A stretch of 64,000 bases of DNA. Source: Methanobacteriota archaeon (GTDB taxonomy: Archaea > Thermoplasmatota > Thermoplasmata > RBG-16-68-12 > JAJISG01). The notes under the pieces were generated by a model that was not told where the DNA came from, made no database searches, and saw nothing but the letters and a program-made list of their open reading frames with translations. The DNA lies in assembly GCA_030594205.1 (NCBI GenBank), contig JAUVFR010000001.1, positions 1 through 64,000 on the forward strand, in the 5' to 3' direction. Below are positions 34,801 through 42,879 of the stretch, in pieces (position 1 is the stretch's first letter; each line of letters starts with the position of its first letter). The translations under genes were made by a program, and so were the position numbers.

Positions 34801-36105
34801 GACCATTAAGGTCGGCTGCTGGTCGCGGCTCGCGTCGAACCCGTTGTCGTTCTCGTATTCGCCGCTGTCTGTCCGGTAGCTCACGCCTGCGGTGTCATCT
34901 CGGAGTTCCGCCGTGGCAGTGTTGGCGGCGCTGAAGCCCAATACCGCGTTGGCGAGCACGACAACGGGCTCTGGCTGGTTGGGCGTATATGGCGCGTCCA
35001 GGCCTGCGAAGTCTACGAAACTCGTGCTTGTCGTCTGGGCTCCGCTCGTATCCGTGGATTGGACGATCTGGTCGAAGCTGGACGCGCTTAGGACGACGAT
35101 CCTCCCTCGCCGGAAGTCCGCCCCTGGGTTGGCACGGGACCGAGCGTCGACCTCGAAGGTCCGGCTGCCCGATCCGAGGGTCACGAGCTGGGCCTTTGCG
35201 AAGTTGTAGGAATCTCGATTGTCTTCCCATTCCTGATGGTAGGCCGAACCCAGGTTGGCACCGTCGGCGCGAAAGCGAACCCGCGCCGCTTCCGAGGTTC
35301 CGCTGCCGCCGTTGGTCCTCCCCTCTGCGGACATCAGGACCAGGTAGTCGCCGGCGTCCGGAAGGCTGAAGGTGCCGGTCAGCAGGCCCACCCAGGAGCC
35401 TGTCGGGGCGTCCGTCACGTTCCAGGCATCCCCGTTGCGGACCTCCAGCCAGTAATCCACCCCTTCAGTCAGATTGCCGAGGGGGACGGCAACAATGGCC
35501 ATGGCGCCGGCGTAGCACGTATCCCCCCCGGTGACACACCGAAACCGGAAGCGTAGAGTGCTCGTCCCGTCTCCCGTTACCATGTAGAATCCGGTGGTCT
35601 GCCCGCCGCCCCAGTGGTTGTTGAATCCACGCCCTTCCCCGACGCCGCGGGCAATGACCGTCGTGCCGAACTCCAGCACCAACTCGCTCACCGCAGAGGT
35701 ATCACTCCCTCCGTGGTTCCCGGAGTAAATCAGGAGGTAGTCCTCGCCGGCCGCCAGGGCCGACGTTTCCGCGTTCGCGGGTTGGAGGGAGGTGGAAGAG
35801 GTGCTTTGCTGCAGATCCTGGAAGGCCGTGATGGGTGTGAGGGTGCCATTCCCGTCCCCCGCCTGGTTGGCCTCCGCATAGATGTCATCAGAGGCGGTGG
35901 CATTCCCACAGGCCGTCCAATTGTTGCCGAAAGCGGCGCACTGGCTCGCCTCCTCCACCTTCTCGACTCCCCCCGCCAGGCCAACTGGCGGTATGTAGTC
36001 CGCGAGGAAAGGGACCGCTAGCGCGGTGAGCAGGAGGCAGAAGACCAGGAGTCCCACTCGCCACGGATTCCTCGTCCGGAGCGCTCGGACTGGCGGATAG
36101 GGCAC
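31876..36105 (-). CDS. Giant cell-surface protein with CARDB/DUF11-like repeats and a cytoplasmic longin/roadblock-like tail
   Basis: 1409 residues from a GTG placed 26-36 nt after an AAACCTATTTG element; a TTG at 36156 would start upstream of it. The N-terminus is a signal peptide (RALRTRNPWR then VGLLVFCLLLTALAVPFLA). Some 1100 residues of Thr/Ser/Asn-rich beta structure follow, with repeats such as VDPGDILTLNASVENLGPGN and VRVGSEFVLEITVENTGRAD typical of CARDB/DUF11 domains. A second membrane helix (WIFLLLLLIPAVFAAYYV, about 1160-1177) precedes a cytoplasmic domain. That domain contains EEVFVIHRKGILVAHQSR and YHYVAVVYQGQESRL, resembling longin/roadblock sensors. A basic, possibly helical, end follows. 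Confidence 0.8.
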   Translation of the reverse strand: MPYPPVRALRTRNPWRVGLLVFCLLLTALAVPFLADYIPPVGLAGGVEKVEEASQCAAFGNNWTACGNATASDDIYAEANQAGDGNGTLTPITAFQDLQQSTSSTSLQPANAETSALAAGEDYLLIYSGNHGGSDTSAVSELVLEFGTTVIARGVGEGRGFNNHWGGGQTTGFYMVTGDGTSTLRFRFRCVTGGDTCYAGAMAIVAVPLGNLTEGVDYWLEVRNGDAWNVTDAPTGSWVGLLTGTFSLPDAGDYLVLMSAEGRTNGGSGTSEAARVRFRADGANLGSAYHQEWEDNRDSYNFAKAQLVTLGSGSRTFEVDARSRANPGADFRRGRIVVLSASSFDQIVQSTDTSGAQTTSTSFVDFAGLDAPYTPNQPEPVVVLANAVLGFSAANTATAELRDDTAGVSYRTDSGEYENDNGFDASRDQQPTLMVHAEQISATTTWKVRYRATASGTAAIGRNEDNTAGIRSDLIVWSLSLRGPGKNDTAWFDFGLDLGPQDTVNRVEVGVEWYRLNARAILNVTVSWDGGSTWATNQTASNKSVDDDTVEFLDFTSATAWDPTRVSDANLRVRVGTNESGARLDYLTVRVNYNAAPRVSDFRLEDGAGTSRAGDQLEVGTPYHFLFNVSDEDGWSDIGTDGSVSLRLWYDGNVTPELPYGAQTNGSSFRIELRYEDALDPGNASVDEWSVVEGDASYSAVASSGSAILNGSLVVGFAFDLAFTLGSQIGGSNDPTNTTPGAYNDPGSWNAEIVTTDGVAVVTHPTAATGEHMEFGVFPPVLDLTLVSSSTTVDPGDILTLNASVENLGPGNVQNVLLEASIDTNASYLASTPSGTYDTGARVLWWTVPLLTPGQQRTFEWTVRVALGTPDLASVQTTLRVSHEDGGGRSRPPQVVNTESTIQIPAISPVLRLDRLEAERGDVVLAILYFNNTGSGRALRAWVNWSLDGHYELMDIFPAQTTTFSAEGFDIWLTDVDPGAHSLVARLRVIRGLEDGLAMQVRINWEVTDGNGNPLLGAGDAGVVTLLAPILAVDLRASDTSVRVGSEFVLEITVENTGRADGSGWLNMTLPPGAAFVSQNGTLEVTTSAGLVSWRIASLAPTDQIHIQVRLRVNEGPSLESFVLAVAFTDGEGSPPLTVFSNQVFVRFLGSGAIPLPSWIFLLLLLIPAVFAAYYVNRRLRHPELRIEEVFVIHRKGILVAHQSRTLTPDTDRDILAAMFEAVQGFVQEAFARGTEGSMRGLRFENFNILIEQGTYHYVAVVYQGQESRLLERRVATLSQSIEAEFGTLLAAWVGDMNETRGIRHLLPLIWGESAPFASREAPQPTAHASSPLAPTPQVEYRSIPGKLVWWLPIPVRTARRLLRATSMLMRDLIESKARVLRRITAIARAAIRRAIGFVRGASRRRPVP

Positions 36106-36130
36106 AACCGATGAGTCCCAGGACTTGTGG

Positions 36131-36141
36131 CAAATAGGTTT
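36131..36141 (-). promoter_or_regulatory. BRE/TATA element for the giant surface protein
   Basis: Minus-strand AAACCTATTTG lies 26-36 nt before the GTG at 36105 and inside the longer reading frame. This is why the shorter start was chosen. The gap from here to 36330 holds nothing else recognised. Confidence 0.45.
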
Positions 36142-36330
36142 CTTCCCAGTTATCAAGAGGCTGCCTATTGGGACCGTCTTCGAGGCGTCGTCAGCGGTTC
36201 TCCCTCAGGGGCCCCGCACGCGGGAAGCGTGCTTGTGCCCTTGGTAGACCTCCTCCCACCGATCTTCCAACGCCTCCTGGAGTGCCCCCATCGCTCAGGG
36301 GGAGGTCGAACCCCCACGTGGGGTCGCGCG

Positions 36331-36537
36331 TCAGAGTCCGTCCGTCCCCGTGGCGAACTCGATGGCGAGGACCTCATGGAAGTCGCTGCCCTTGGGCATC
36401 ATCGTGGTGAACACGGCACCGATGTCCTCGAGGCGGACGAAGGAACGCCTCAGGCCCTTCGAGACCCTCACGCCCTCCTTCCCGATCTCCTCGTCCTGGC
36501 TTCGCCAGAGCAGGCCGAGCAGGAAGGGTAGGAGCAT
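36331..36537 (-). CDS. Small protein, unknown, possibly PH-like
   Basis: 68 residues from an ATG at 36537, about 20-30 nt after a TATA-like AGGTATTAGG. A short hydrophobic start (MLLPFLLGLLW) is followed by KGLRRSFVRLEDIGAVFTTM then FHEVLAIEFA, a strand pattern like a fragment of a PH-like fold. It may be a real small gene or a remnant. Opposite-strand frames here look worse. I do not recognise a family. Confidence 0.4.
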   Translation of the reverse strand: MLLPFLLGLLWRSQDEEIGKEGVRVSKGLRRSFVRLEDIGAVFTTMMPKGSDFHEVLAIEFATGTDGL

Positions 36538-36623
36538 AGGGAAGCAACCTCCGGCGGCCTAATACCTCTGTCTTCCGGGGCCTCCGCGCCGCCATCCTTT
36601 TGCGTGCCTCCCCCATCGCCTAG

Positions 36624-37298
36624 GTGGTGTCCCTCCGAGCCTCGACCCATCCCCGCATCCATCGAGACGGGTCCGTGCTCTTCACCCCCAATCTCCTCCC
36701 CGGGACGACGGTCCACGGGGAACGACTCCTCCGGGAGGGGGGCCGGGAGTACCGCGCGTGGTCTCCGCGACGAAGCAAATTGGCGGCGCTTCTTCTCCTC
36801 GACCCGCACCCCTTCGCCCTCGAGAAGGACGCGCCCATCCTCTACCTCGGAGCGGGCACGGGCACGACGGCCAGTCACCTGTCGGACCTCGTACCCCAGG
36901 GCGCTGTCTATGCGGTCGAAATGGCGCCTCGTGCCTTCGAAAAACTCCTCCGACTCGCCGAGGTGCGCCACAACATCGTGCCCATTATGGCCGACGCTCG
37001 GCATCCGGAGGCGTACCGGGGCCTGGTGGGCGAAAGCGACTTCCTCTATCAGGATGTCGCCCAGCGCGACCAGGCCGGGATTCTCCTCCGCAACCTGCCC
37101 CTACTCCGGGAGGCCGGCCTCGCCATCCTGATGGTCAAGGCTCGGAGTGTCGATGTGACGGCGGAGCCGGAAGCCGTGTTCGAGCGAGCACGCAGAGAAC
37201 TGGAGGGAGCCGGGGCCCATGTGCACCGCGTGGTCCCCCTCTCGCCGTACCAGAAGGACCACGCCGCTCTCCTCCTCCGGCCAGGTCAGACCCGTTAA
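36624..37298 (+). CDS. flpA: Fibrillarin-like rRNA/tRNA 2'-O-methyltransferase
   Basis: 224 residues from GTG; a second GTG follows directly. FlpA is the catalytic subunit of box C/D RNPs and methylates rRNA and tRNA ribose using S-adenosylmethionine. Motifs are LFTPNLLPGTTVHGERL, YRAWSPRRSKLAALLL, ILYLGAGTGTTASHLSD (SAM site), VYAVEMAPRAFEKLL and the catalytic-site region FLYQDVAQRDQ. Its usual partner gene nop5 is not adjacent. A TATA-like CCTTTTGC lies about 25 nt upstream. Confidence 0.95.
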   Translation: MVSLRASTHPRIHRDGSVLFTPNLLPGTTVHGERLLREGGREYRAWSPRRSKLAALLLLDPHPFALEKDAPILYLGAGTGTTASHLSDLVPQGAVYAVEMAPRAFEKLLRLAEVRHNIVPIMADARHPEAYRGLVGESDFLYQDVAQRDQAGILLRNLPLLREAGLAILMVKARSVDVTAEPEAVFERARRELEGAGAHVHRVVPLSPYQKDHAALLLRPGQTR

Positions 37299-37303
37299 AT
37301 ACG
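37293..37303 (+). promoter_or_regulatory. TATA element for rpsO
   Basis: CGTTAAATACG overlaps the flpA stop and lies 38-48 nt before the rpsO ATG, leaving a leader of roughly 15 nt. Confidence 0.45.
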
Positions 37304-37340
37304 TCGATTCCCTAGAAGCTCAACCCGAGGAAACGACCTG

Positions 37341-37796
37341 ATGGCACGGATGCATCGAAGAAGGAGGGGGAAGTCCTCTTCCACGCGCCCCCACCTCGAG
37401 AAACCGCCCGCCTGGGCCGGTACCAAGCCGAAAGAGGTGGAGAAGCTCGTGAACAGGCTGCACCAAGAGGGCCTCCAGAGCGCCGAAATCGGCATCCGAC
37501 TGCGGGACCAGTACGGGATTCCCAGTGTGAAGCTCCTGACGGGAAAGGCCCTCACGCAGATCCTCCGGGAAGGAGGCGCGGAGATGGACCTCCCGGAGGA
37601 TCTCAGCAACCTGATGGAGAAGGCCCTCCGATTGACCACCCACCTCGCGGAGCACCGGCGAGACATTCACAATCGGCGCAGCCTGGACCTCGTGGAGGCC
37701 AAGATCCGGCGCCTGGCACGGTACTACAAGCGGGAGGAGGTCCTTCCCGCGGACTGGGAGTACAGGCGCCGGGCGACCGAACTGCAGATGCGGTAG
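37341..37796 (+). CDS. rpsO: 30S ribosomal protein S15 (uS15)
   Basis: 151 residues, the archaeal/eukaryotic length with its N-terminal extension. MARMHRRRRGKSSSTRP, the Trp-containing WAGTKPKEVEKLV, LRDQYGIPSVKLLTGK, and HLAEHRRDIHNRRSLDLVEA followed by KIRRLARYYKRE are family hallmarks. It binds 16S rRNA in the platform. The RecJ-like DHH gene follows after 13 nt, a pairing I recall as common in euryarchaea. Confidence 0.97.
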   Translation: MARMHRRRRGKSSSTRPHLEKPPAWAGTKPKEVEKLVNRLHQEGLQSAEIGIRLRDQYGIPSVKLLTGKALTQILREGGAEMDLPEDLSNLMEKALRLTTHLAEHRRDIHNRRSLDLVEAKIRRLARYYKREEVLPADWEYRRRATELQMR

Positions 37797-37809
37797 GTGG
37801 GCTCCAAGC

Positions 37810-39171
37810 GTGAGCTGGATCGAGGACGGGCTGCCCGAGGGGATGGGGAAGCACCTCGGACGGGCCGTCGAGGCCGTCCGTGAGGCGGATCGCGTCCGCA
37901 TTCTCTGTCATTACGATGCCGATGGAACGGCCGCCGCCGCCGTGCTGACCCGGGCCCTCCTGCGGCAGAACCAGGAGGTGCACACCACCCTATCCCACGT
38001 GCTCAATCCGGATCGCCTGGAACGGGCGACCGAGGGCGCGGTGGACCTCCTGCTGGTAGGTGACATGGGGAGCGCCCAGGTGGACCTCTTGGAGGAGGTC
38101 AAGACCCCCGTGGTGGTTCTGGACCACCACCAGCCCCTCCGGGACTCCGAAACGGTCATCCAGCTGAATCCCCACTTCTTCGGCCTCCAAGGGACGCGGG
38201 ATGCGTGTGGGGCGACCATTTCCTTCTTGCTGGCCACGGCCCTGGACGAAGCCAACCTGGACCTGGCGGGAGTCGCCCTCGTGGGATGCATCGGGGACCG
38301 CCAGCACATCGGGGGCTTCAAAGGCATCAACGCCCTCCTCTTCAACCGGGCGATGGAACGAGACATCCTTCGGGCCGAATCCGCGCCCGCCTTGGCGGAC
38401 CTTCCCCTGGCCGAGGCCCTGCACTACTCCGTGGGCCCCTACTTTCGGGGCCTCTCGGGACGCGAGGAGGCAATCCAGGAGTTCATCTCCGAGTTGGGGC
38501 TCGATCCGAGACAGCGCATCCACGACATGGACTCGGCCGGACGGGAGCACCTTCTGTCGGCCCTCAGCCTTCGCTTGATCCAGCAGGAAATCCGTCCGGA
38601 AACGGTTCAGCACCTGGTGGAAAAGAAGTACTGGTATCCGCCCTACGAGGTCTACGTGGACGACCTGGAGTCCCTCGTGAACGCGAGCTCGCGGCAGGGC
38701 GCCGAGTCCTTGGGATTGGCCCTGATCCTAGGGGACTTCCGCGGATGGGAGGAGGCAGGAGGGCTCCGGGAGGAGCATTGGTCCGCCGTGCTCCGTGGGC
38801 TCCACAAGGTCGAGGAGGAGGGGGCCTTTGCGAGGGAGCACACGCAGTTCTTTTACGCGGAGGGGCCCACCCTCGCGGGATCGGTGGCGGGGGTGGCCAT
38901 GCGGTACCTCCTGGATCAAGAGAAACCGACCCTCGGCCTGGCGGTGGTGGACGAAACCACCAAGGTGTCCGCCCGCGGGACCGACTACCTCATTAGCCAG
39001 GGCGTGAACCTGGCAGAGGCCCTCCGAGAAGGCGCCCAGGCCGTCGGTGGCTCGGGCGGGGGTCACAACATCGCCTCCGGCGCCACCATTCCGAAGGGGA
39101 AGGAGGAAGGTTTCCTCGAGGTCGTGGACATGGTGGTCGGCCGCCAGCGGGCGAGCGCGTCAGAGGCTTGA
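37810..39171 (+). CDS. RecJ-like DHH phosphoesterase (archaeal GAN/RecJ group)
   Basis: 453 residues from a GTG. DHH motif I is RILCHYDADGTAAAAVL, VDLLLVGDMGS follows, and motif III is VVLDHHQPLRD. A C-terminal DHHA1 domain has the glycine-rich GGSGGGHNIASGATIPKG. Archaeal relatives are single-strand or 3'-5' nucleases that associate with GINS at the replication fork (GAN/Cdc45-like). All the metal-binding Asp and His residues expected of DHH are present, so activity is likely. It is co-transcribed with rpsO. Confidence 0.88.
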   Translation: MSWIEDGLPEGMGKHLGRAVEAVREADRVRILCHYDADGTAAAAVLTRALLRQNQEVHTTLSHVLNPDRLERATEGAVDLLLVGDMGSAQVDLLEEVKTPVVVLDHHQPLRDSETVIQLNPHFFGLQGTRDACGATISFLLATALDEANLDLAGVALVGCIGDRQHIGGFKGINALLFNRAMERDILRAESAPALADLPLAEALHYSVGPYFRGLSGREEAIQEFISELGLDPRQRIHDMDSAGREHLLSALSLRLIQQEIRPETVQHLVEKKYWYPPYEVYVDDLESLVNASSRQGAESLGLALILGDFRGWEEAGGLREEHWSAVLRGLHKVEEEGAFAREHTQFFYAEGPTLAGSVAGVAMRYLLDQEKPTLGLAVVDETTKVSARGTDYLISQGVNLAEALREGAQAVGGSGGGHNIASGATIPKGKEEGFLEVVDMVVGRQRASASEA

Positions 39172-39196
39172 GGGCCGCGTCATCACGTCACGCGCC

Positions 39197-39748
39197 TCAA
39201 TAGTCCTCCAAGAGTCGAAGCCAAGTCTCCCGGTCCAGGTCCCGACGGACCGCCCCGTCCTGGAGAACCTCGAGATTGCGCTCCAGCAGGGCGAGTTCCT
39301 TAGATTCCATCGCCTGCGGATTGATCGGAAGGAGGACGATGGTGGGGTGCGGGTCAACGAGATCGTGGAGGTACTCCACGAACAGAAGGGTCCGCGCGAA
39401 CTCGTTGTGAAACATGAGGTACTCGAGCCCGTCCAGAAGAACCACGCTCGGGCCGTTCTCGTTCAGGAAACCGTCGATGAGGCGGTTGAGACCGGCTAGG
39501 GCGGCGGGATTGTGAACCCCTTCCCCGGGTGTGTGACTCAGCCAAACATGGCGTGCGGGGGCGAGGGCCTCCTCCTTCTTCACCTGGGCGGGAGGACGCC
39601 GGGAAATCAGGAGTCCGGCTCGGTCTTCCTGGAGAAGGAGGGCAAAGAGGCGGTAGCTCAATCCAGGGCGTGCCTCCTCGAGGAGGTAAAGACCCTCCTC
39701 CATCGGCAGGCCGGACCCGACCTTCGGAGTCCTTGGCTCCTCTCCCAT
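39197..39748 (-). CDS. DUF835 protein
   Basis: 183 residues from an ATG at 39748, about 29-42 nt after an AAACTTGATATTT element. The longer upstream frame runs into the thioesterase gene and is rejected. The C-terminal half carries the DUF835 signature PSVVLLDGLEYLMFHNEFA then VLLPINPQAMESKELALLER, a region like the Walker B half of a RecA/KaiC core without a P-loop. DUF835 proteins are numerous in Thermoplasmatota and often sit with sensor domains. Function unknown. Confidence 0.8.
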   Translation of the reverse strand: MGEEPRTPKVGSGLPMEEGLYLLEEARPGLSYRLFALLLQEDRAGLLISRRPPAQVKKEEALAPARHVWLSHTPGEGVHNPAALAGLNRLIDGFLNENGPSVVLLDGLEYLMFHNEFARTLLFVEYLHDLVDPHPTIVLLPINPQAMESKELALLERNLEVLQDGAVRRDLDRETWLRLLEDY

Positions 39749-39843
39749 GCTCCTCCAGAGCGGGAATCCGATGCCTGAAATATCAAGTTTGAGGCGCCGA
39801 CCCAGTGAAAGAACGAACCGACGTTCCTCCCCCCCCAAGGGCA

Positions 39844-40299
39844 TCAACGACCTCGGGCGCGCTCGTCGCGCAGGGTCATGCACGTGCTCGTCGCGCGGGC
39901 GATGAGGTGTCCTTCGGCGTCCTCGACATCGCACTCTGTCAATCCGACCGAGCGTCCCGCGTGGACGATCTTGCCCACGGCCTTGAGATGCCCCGTCCAG
40001 AACGGGCGCAGGTAGTTGACCTTCAATTCCAAGGTCGCAAAGCTCTCTCCAGCCTCCAGGGTGCTGGCGTAGGCGAGACCCATGGCCGCATCCGCGATGT
40101 CGCACAGGATGCCGCCGTGGAGGGTGCCCATCGGGTTCGCGTGCTCCTCTGAGGCGTCCAACGACACGACTGCCTGTCCAGCCTCGATAGACACCAAGCG
40201 GAACCCGATCAGCCGGGCGACCGGGGGTTGAGGGAGCTCGCCTTGTATGATCTTGCGACCCATCTCGAGCATCGTTTGGGACTCGTTTCTTCGCGACAT
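39844..40299 (-). CDS. PaaI-family hotdog thioesterase
   Basis: 151 residues. The hotdog signature HANPMGTLHGGILCDIADAA is followed by LELKVNYLRPFWTGHLKAVG. The family hydrolyses acyl-CoA thioesters; the acidic residue in the central helix is Asp (CDIADAA). Tail strands include VGLTECDVEDAEGHLIARAT. It starts 26 nt after the orc1/cdc6 stop on the same strand and may be read through from it. The natural substrate cannot be told. Confidence 0.87.
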   Translation of the reverse strand: MSRRNESQTMLEMGRKIIQGELPQPPVARLIGFRLVSIEAGQAVVSLDASEEHANPMGTLHGGILCDIADAAMGLAYASTLEAGESFATLELKVNYLRPFWTGHLKAVGKIVHAGRSVGLTECDVEDAEGHLIARATSTCMTLRDERARGR

Positions 40300-40325
40300 C
40301 GGATACCACCCCGATTACGGAGGGG

Positions 40326-41489
40326 TCAGCGGGCCAAGGACGCCTCCAGGCTCTCGATCAAGGGTTTGGCGGGCACATCCTGCAAGGAAATGATCGTGGT
40401 CTTCCCGGTCACGCCTTCCCCGGAGGGCTTGGCGACAACGAATCCCAAGAGGTCCAGGTCCTGCAGGTACTTCCAGAACTGGGTGTGTCTCCGCTTGTTC
40501 GCTCCGTATTCCTCGCACACCACGGCATAGGCCTCTTCCGCCTCCCCCGTGGTGACGTACGCCTTCTTCTCCAGCTTCCGGGCGATGGCCAGGAGGGCCA
40601 TCCTCTTCGGGCGGTCGAGACCCTCGAGGGACTCCCGGCTGAGGAGGGCGTGGGTCACCGCACGGGCCTCCCGGACCTGCTCCGGACGGACCTCGCGTAG
40701 GTTCTCGTCCAGTGCCAGCTCCCCCGCCTTCTGCAGGATCTCGATGGCGTAGCGGGCATCCCCGCCTTCTGCGGCGATGTCGGCGATGAGTTGCACCACG
40801 TCCTCCGGCACCACGTCGGGAAAGAAGGCCGTCTTCACCCGGTCATCGAGGATGTCCACCAACTCCTCCTGGCTGTACTTGCCGAACTCCACCATGTTGC
40901 TCCGGCGAAACGTGCTCAGTGTGGCGGGATCCAGGAACGGTAAGACGTCCCGTTGGGAGATGAGGACGACACTGACGCTCCCCTGGGGGGCCTCGTACTC
41001 CTCGTCGAAGCGGGTAAGGGCATAGATGAGATCCGAGCTCTTTCGAATGAGGACGTCCGCCTCGTCCAAGACGACGATCATGTGGGCGTGGGAGCGCTCC
41101 AGGTGTTTACGTAGGGCACTCAGCTTCTCGGGGATGGAGAACCCTCGGTCGGGGTACCGATCGTCCCACGTCTTGAGGATGGCCAACAGAACCGCGTCGT
41201 CCGTCATGCGTTGGCGGCAGTTGACGAGGACGTGGCGGACCGTCCGGTTCTTTCGCGCCGCTTCCTGCTCGAAGTCCAGGGCGAACCGCGTCGAGAGGTG
41301 GGTCTTCCCCGTCCCCACGTGACCGACTAGGAAGGCGTTCTGGGAGACGCGGGCCTCGAGAAGGGGCCGGAAGAGGGTCTCCAGGGCCTTCCGCTGCTTC
41401 TCCCGATGGGGCATCCGCTTCGGGACGTAATCGAATGAAAGCTTCCGGATGTCCTGGAAGATGGGACGCCCGCTGGCTCGAACCATCAT
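40326..41489 (-). CDS. cdc6: Orc1/Cdc6 replication initiator
   Basis: 387 residues from the ATG at 41489 (a second ATG follows directly). The ATG at 41519 lies upstream of the TATA element and is excluded. AAA+ motifs are LVGHVGTGKTHLS (Walker A), MIVVLDEADVLI (Walker B) and sensor 2 GDARYAIEILQKAG. A C-terminal winged helix includes EAYAVVCEEYGANKRRHTQF and LGFVVAKPSGEGVTGKTT. It binds origin DNA and recruits MCM. No clear origin repeat was seen beside it. Confidence 0.94.
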   Translation of the reverse strand: MMVRASGRPIFQDIRKLSFDYVPKRMPHREKQRKALETLFRPLLEARVSQNAFLVGHVGTGKTHLSTRFALDFEQEAARKNRTVRHVLVNCRQRMTDDAVLLAILKTWDDRYPDRGFSIPEKLSALRKHLERSHAHMIVVLDEADVLIRKSSDLIYALTRFDEEYEAPQGSVSVVLISQRDVLPFLDPATLSTFRRSNMVEFGKYSQEELVDILDDRVKTAFFPDVVPEDVVQLIADIAAEGGDARYAIEILQKAGELALDENLREVRPEQVREARAVTHALLSRESLEGLDRPKRMALLAIARKLEKKAYVTTGEAEEAYAVVCEEYGANKRRHTQFWKYLQDLDLLGFVVAKPSGEGVTGKTTIISLQDVPAKPLIESLEASLAR

Positions 41490-41508
41490 TCGATTAGCCA
41501 GAAGAGCC

Positions 41509-41517
41509 GATAAAAAC
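41509..41517 (-). promoter_or_regulatory. TATA element for cdc6
   Basis: Minus-strand GTTTTTATC lies 20-28 nt before the ATG at 41489, predicting a leaderless mRNA. Confidence 0.55.
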
Positions 41518-41536
41518 ATTGTCCCCCGGAGCCCGC

Positions 41537-41546
41537 AAAGATACTT
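41537..41546 (+). promoter_or_regulatory. TATA element for the methyltransferase gene
   Basis: AAAGATACTT lies 24-33 nt before the GTG at 41570. It makes the upstream TTG at 41519 unlikely. Confidence 0.45.
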
Positions 41547-41569
41547 CCGGTCATTCGGATAGACCTTTC

Positions 41570-42397
41570 GTGTCCGAAGGGGAACCCCCCCGATCCCGAG
41601 GGGAATCGGCCGAAACCCGTCGCGTGCGCGGGTACACCCGCATGTATTGGGAGAAGGAGGTTCCTGTGCTCAAGACCTTCGGCCTGCGGGACGGACTATC
41701 GGTGGTGGAACTGGGGTCCGGGCCCGGCATCGTGACGGATCTTCTGCTGCGCCTCCTCCCGGAGCTCACAATCACCTCCATCGAACTTCGTGAGGAGGCG
41801 GTTGTCCAGGCCCGGGCGTATCTCCGCGATCGGGGACACGTGGGCGTTCGTGTCGTACGGGCGGACGTCCTCGAAACGAGCCTTCCCGACAACGCGTTCG
41901 ACTTCGCCTACGCGCGCCTCGTCTTTCGCTACCTCCCGGACCCTTTGGGGGCCATCCGGGAGGCCGTTCGCCTTCTCAAGCCCGGAGGGACATTGGTCAT
42001 CTCCGACATCGACCTCGACCTGTGGGGACTTTTCGAGCCTCCGATACCGGAACTGAAGCCCGCCCTCGATGCCTACGGTCGGATGTTGGCCGCGCGACGC
42101 GGAGACGCCCGCATTGGTCGTCGGCTGGTACGGCTCCTCGAGGCGGCGGGCCTAACGCGGACGGGAATCGAGGCCGTCGCGACCACGAGCGCGGACCTCG
42201 CCGAGGGGAGGAGCATGGGGACCTTCCTCGCCCCCATCGGTTTGGGCCGTCTCGAGCGGATGGTCCAAGGCGGCTGGCTGACGGCGCGGGAGAGGGACCA
42301 TGCACGCAACGGATGGAAACGCTTTCTCGCGAGCCCCTCCCCCTTCGTCCTGAAGGTCATGCTTGTGGCCGGCGCGACGAGAGCGAGGGCTGACTGA
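41570..42397 (+). CDS. Class I SAM-dependent methyltransferase
   Basis: 275 residues from the GTG at 41570. Rossmann SAM motifs are VVELGSGPGIVTDLLL (I), ITSIELREEAV (post I), VRVVRADVLETSLPDNAFDF (II) and LLKPGGTLVISDID (III). The C-terminal 90 residues, with two conserved-looking Arg-rich helices (RIGRRLVRLLEAAGL), probably form the substrate cap. The type resembles UbiE/small-molecule methyltransferases. Divergent from cdc6 across 80 nt. The substrate is unknown. Confidence 0.85.
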   Translation: MSEGEPPRSRGESAETRRVRGYTRMYWEKEVPVLKTFGLRDGLSVVELGSGPGIVTDLLLRLLPELTITSIELREEAVVQARAYLRDRGHVGVRVVRADVLETSLPDNAFDFAYARLVFRYLPDPLGAIREAVRLLKPGGTLVISDIDLDLWGLFEPPIPELKPALDAYGRMLAARRGDARIGRRLVRLLEAAGLTRTGIEAVATTSADLAEGRSMGTFLAPIGLGRLERMVQGGWLTARERDHARNGWKRFLASPSPFVLKVMLVAGATRARAD

Positions 42398-42461
42398 TTC
42401 CCTGGACCGGATCCCCCCAGCGGCTCCCGTGAGGGCATCCTTTTGACCTCCGCCTAGTCTG

Positions 42462-42815
42462 ATGAGGGGCATGACGGAGGAGGAGGCCCGGGGTGCCCTT
42501 GTGAAGAACACCCTGGGCCTGGTTCACGCCGAGGATCTCTTGGTGGACGCCGTCCAGGATTTGCTCCGAGAGGAGGTGAAGCGGTACATCCGAGACCGGC
42601 TCGACGAGCGACCCGCCCTGAAACAGGAGCTGAAGCGCGGGGTCGCGGCCCTCATGGAGGCCAAGGTGCGGGAGGCATCGTCCCTCGTTCTCATGGCCAA
42701 GGCGGCCGCGAAGCTCGGAGTCGAGCTCGTCCCGGCTCACCTTCGCGAGGAAGTGGCGAAGGAACTCGTGGACGCCCTTGAGCGGGATATCGCCACGGTT
42801 CTCGAGGGAAAGTAG
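42462..42815 (+). CDS. Small helical protein, unknown function
   Basis: 117 residues; an ATG at 42471 (MTEEEARGALV) is the alternative start. A TATA-like CCTTTTGAC is about 20-28 nt upstream. It is entirely helical and charged, with no cysteine or membrane span: VKRYIRDRLDERPALKQELK, ALMEAKVREASSLVLMAKAA and LREEVAKELVDALERDI. I have no family name. It precedes the SAP/zinc-ribbon gene by 64 nt on the same strand. Confidence 0.65.
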   Translation: MRGMTEEEARGALVKNTLGLVHAEDLLVDAVQDLLREEVKRYIRDRLDERPALKQELKRGVAALMEAKVREASSLVLMAKAAAKLGVELVPAHLREEVAKELVDALERDIATVLEGK

Positions 42816-42842
42816 TCCGCGATCGGCCGGCGAACTAACGAC

Positions 42843-42855
42843 GAAACTTTTAAAC
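42843..42855 (+). promoter_or_regulatory. BRE/TATA element for the second SAP/zinc-ribbon gene
   Basis: GAAACTTTTAAAC lies 25-37 nt before the ATG at 42880. It rules out the in-frame upstream start at 42778 inside the preceding gene. Confidence 0.6.
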
Positions 42856-42879
42856 GAACTCTCTGGCAAGGCTCGGCGG

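Noticed and set aside
41490-41569. Replication origin next to cdc6
   Set aside because: Only 80 nt of spacer with two promoters. No ORB-like repeats or AT-rich unwinding element were seen.
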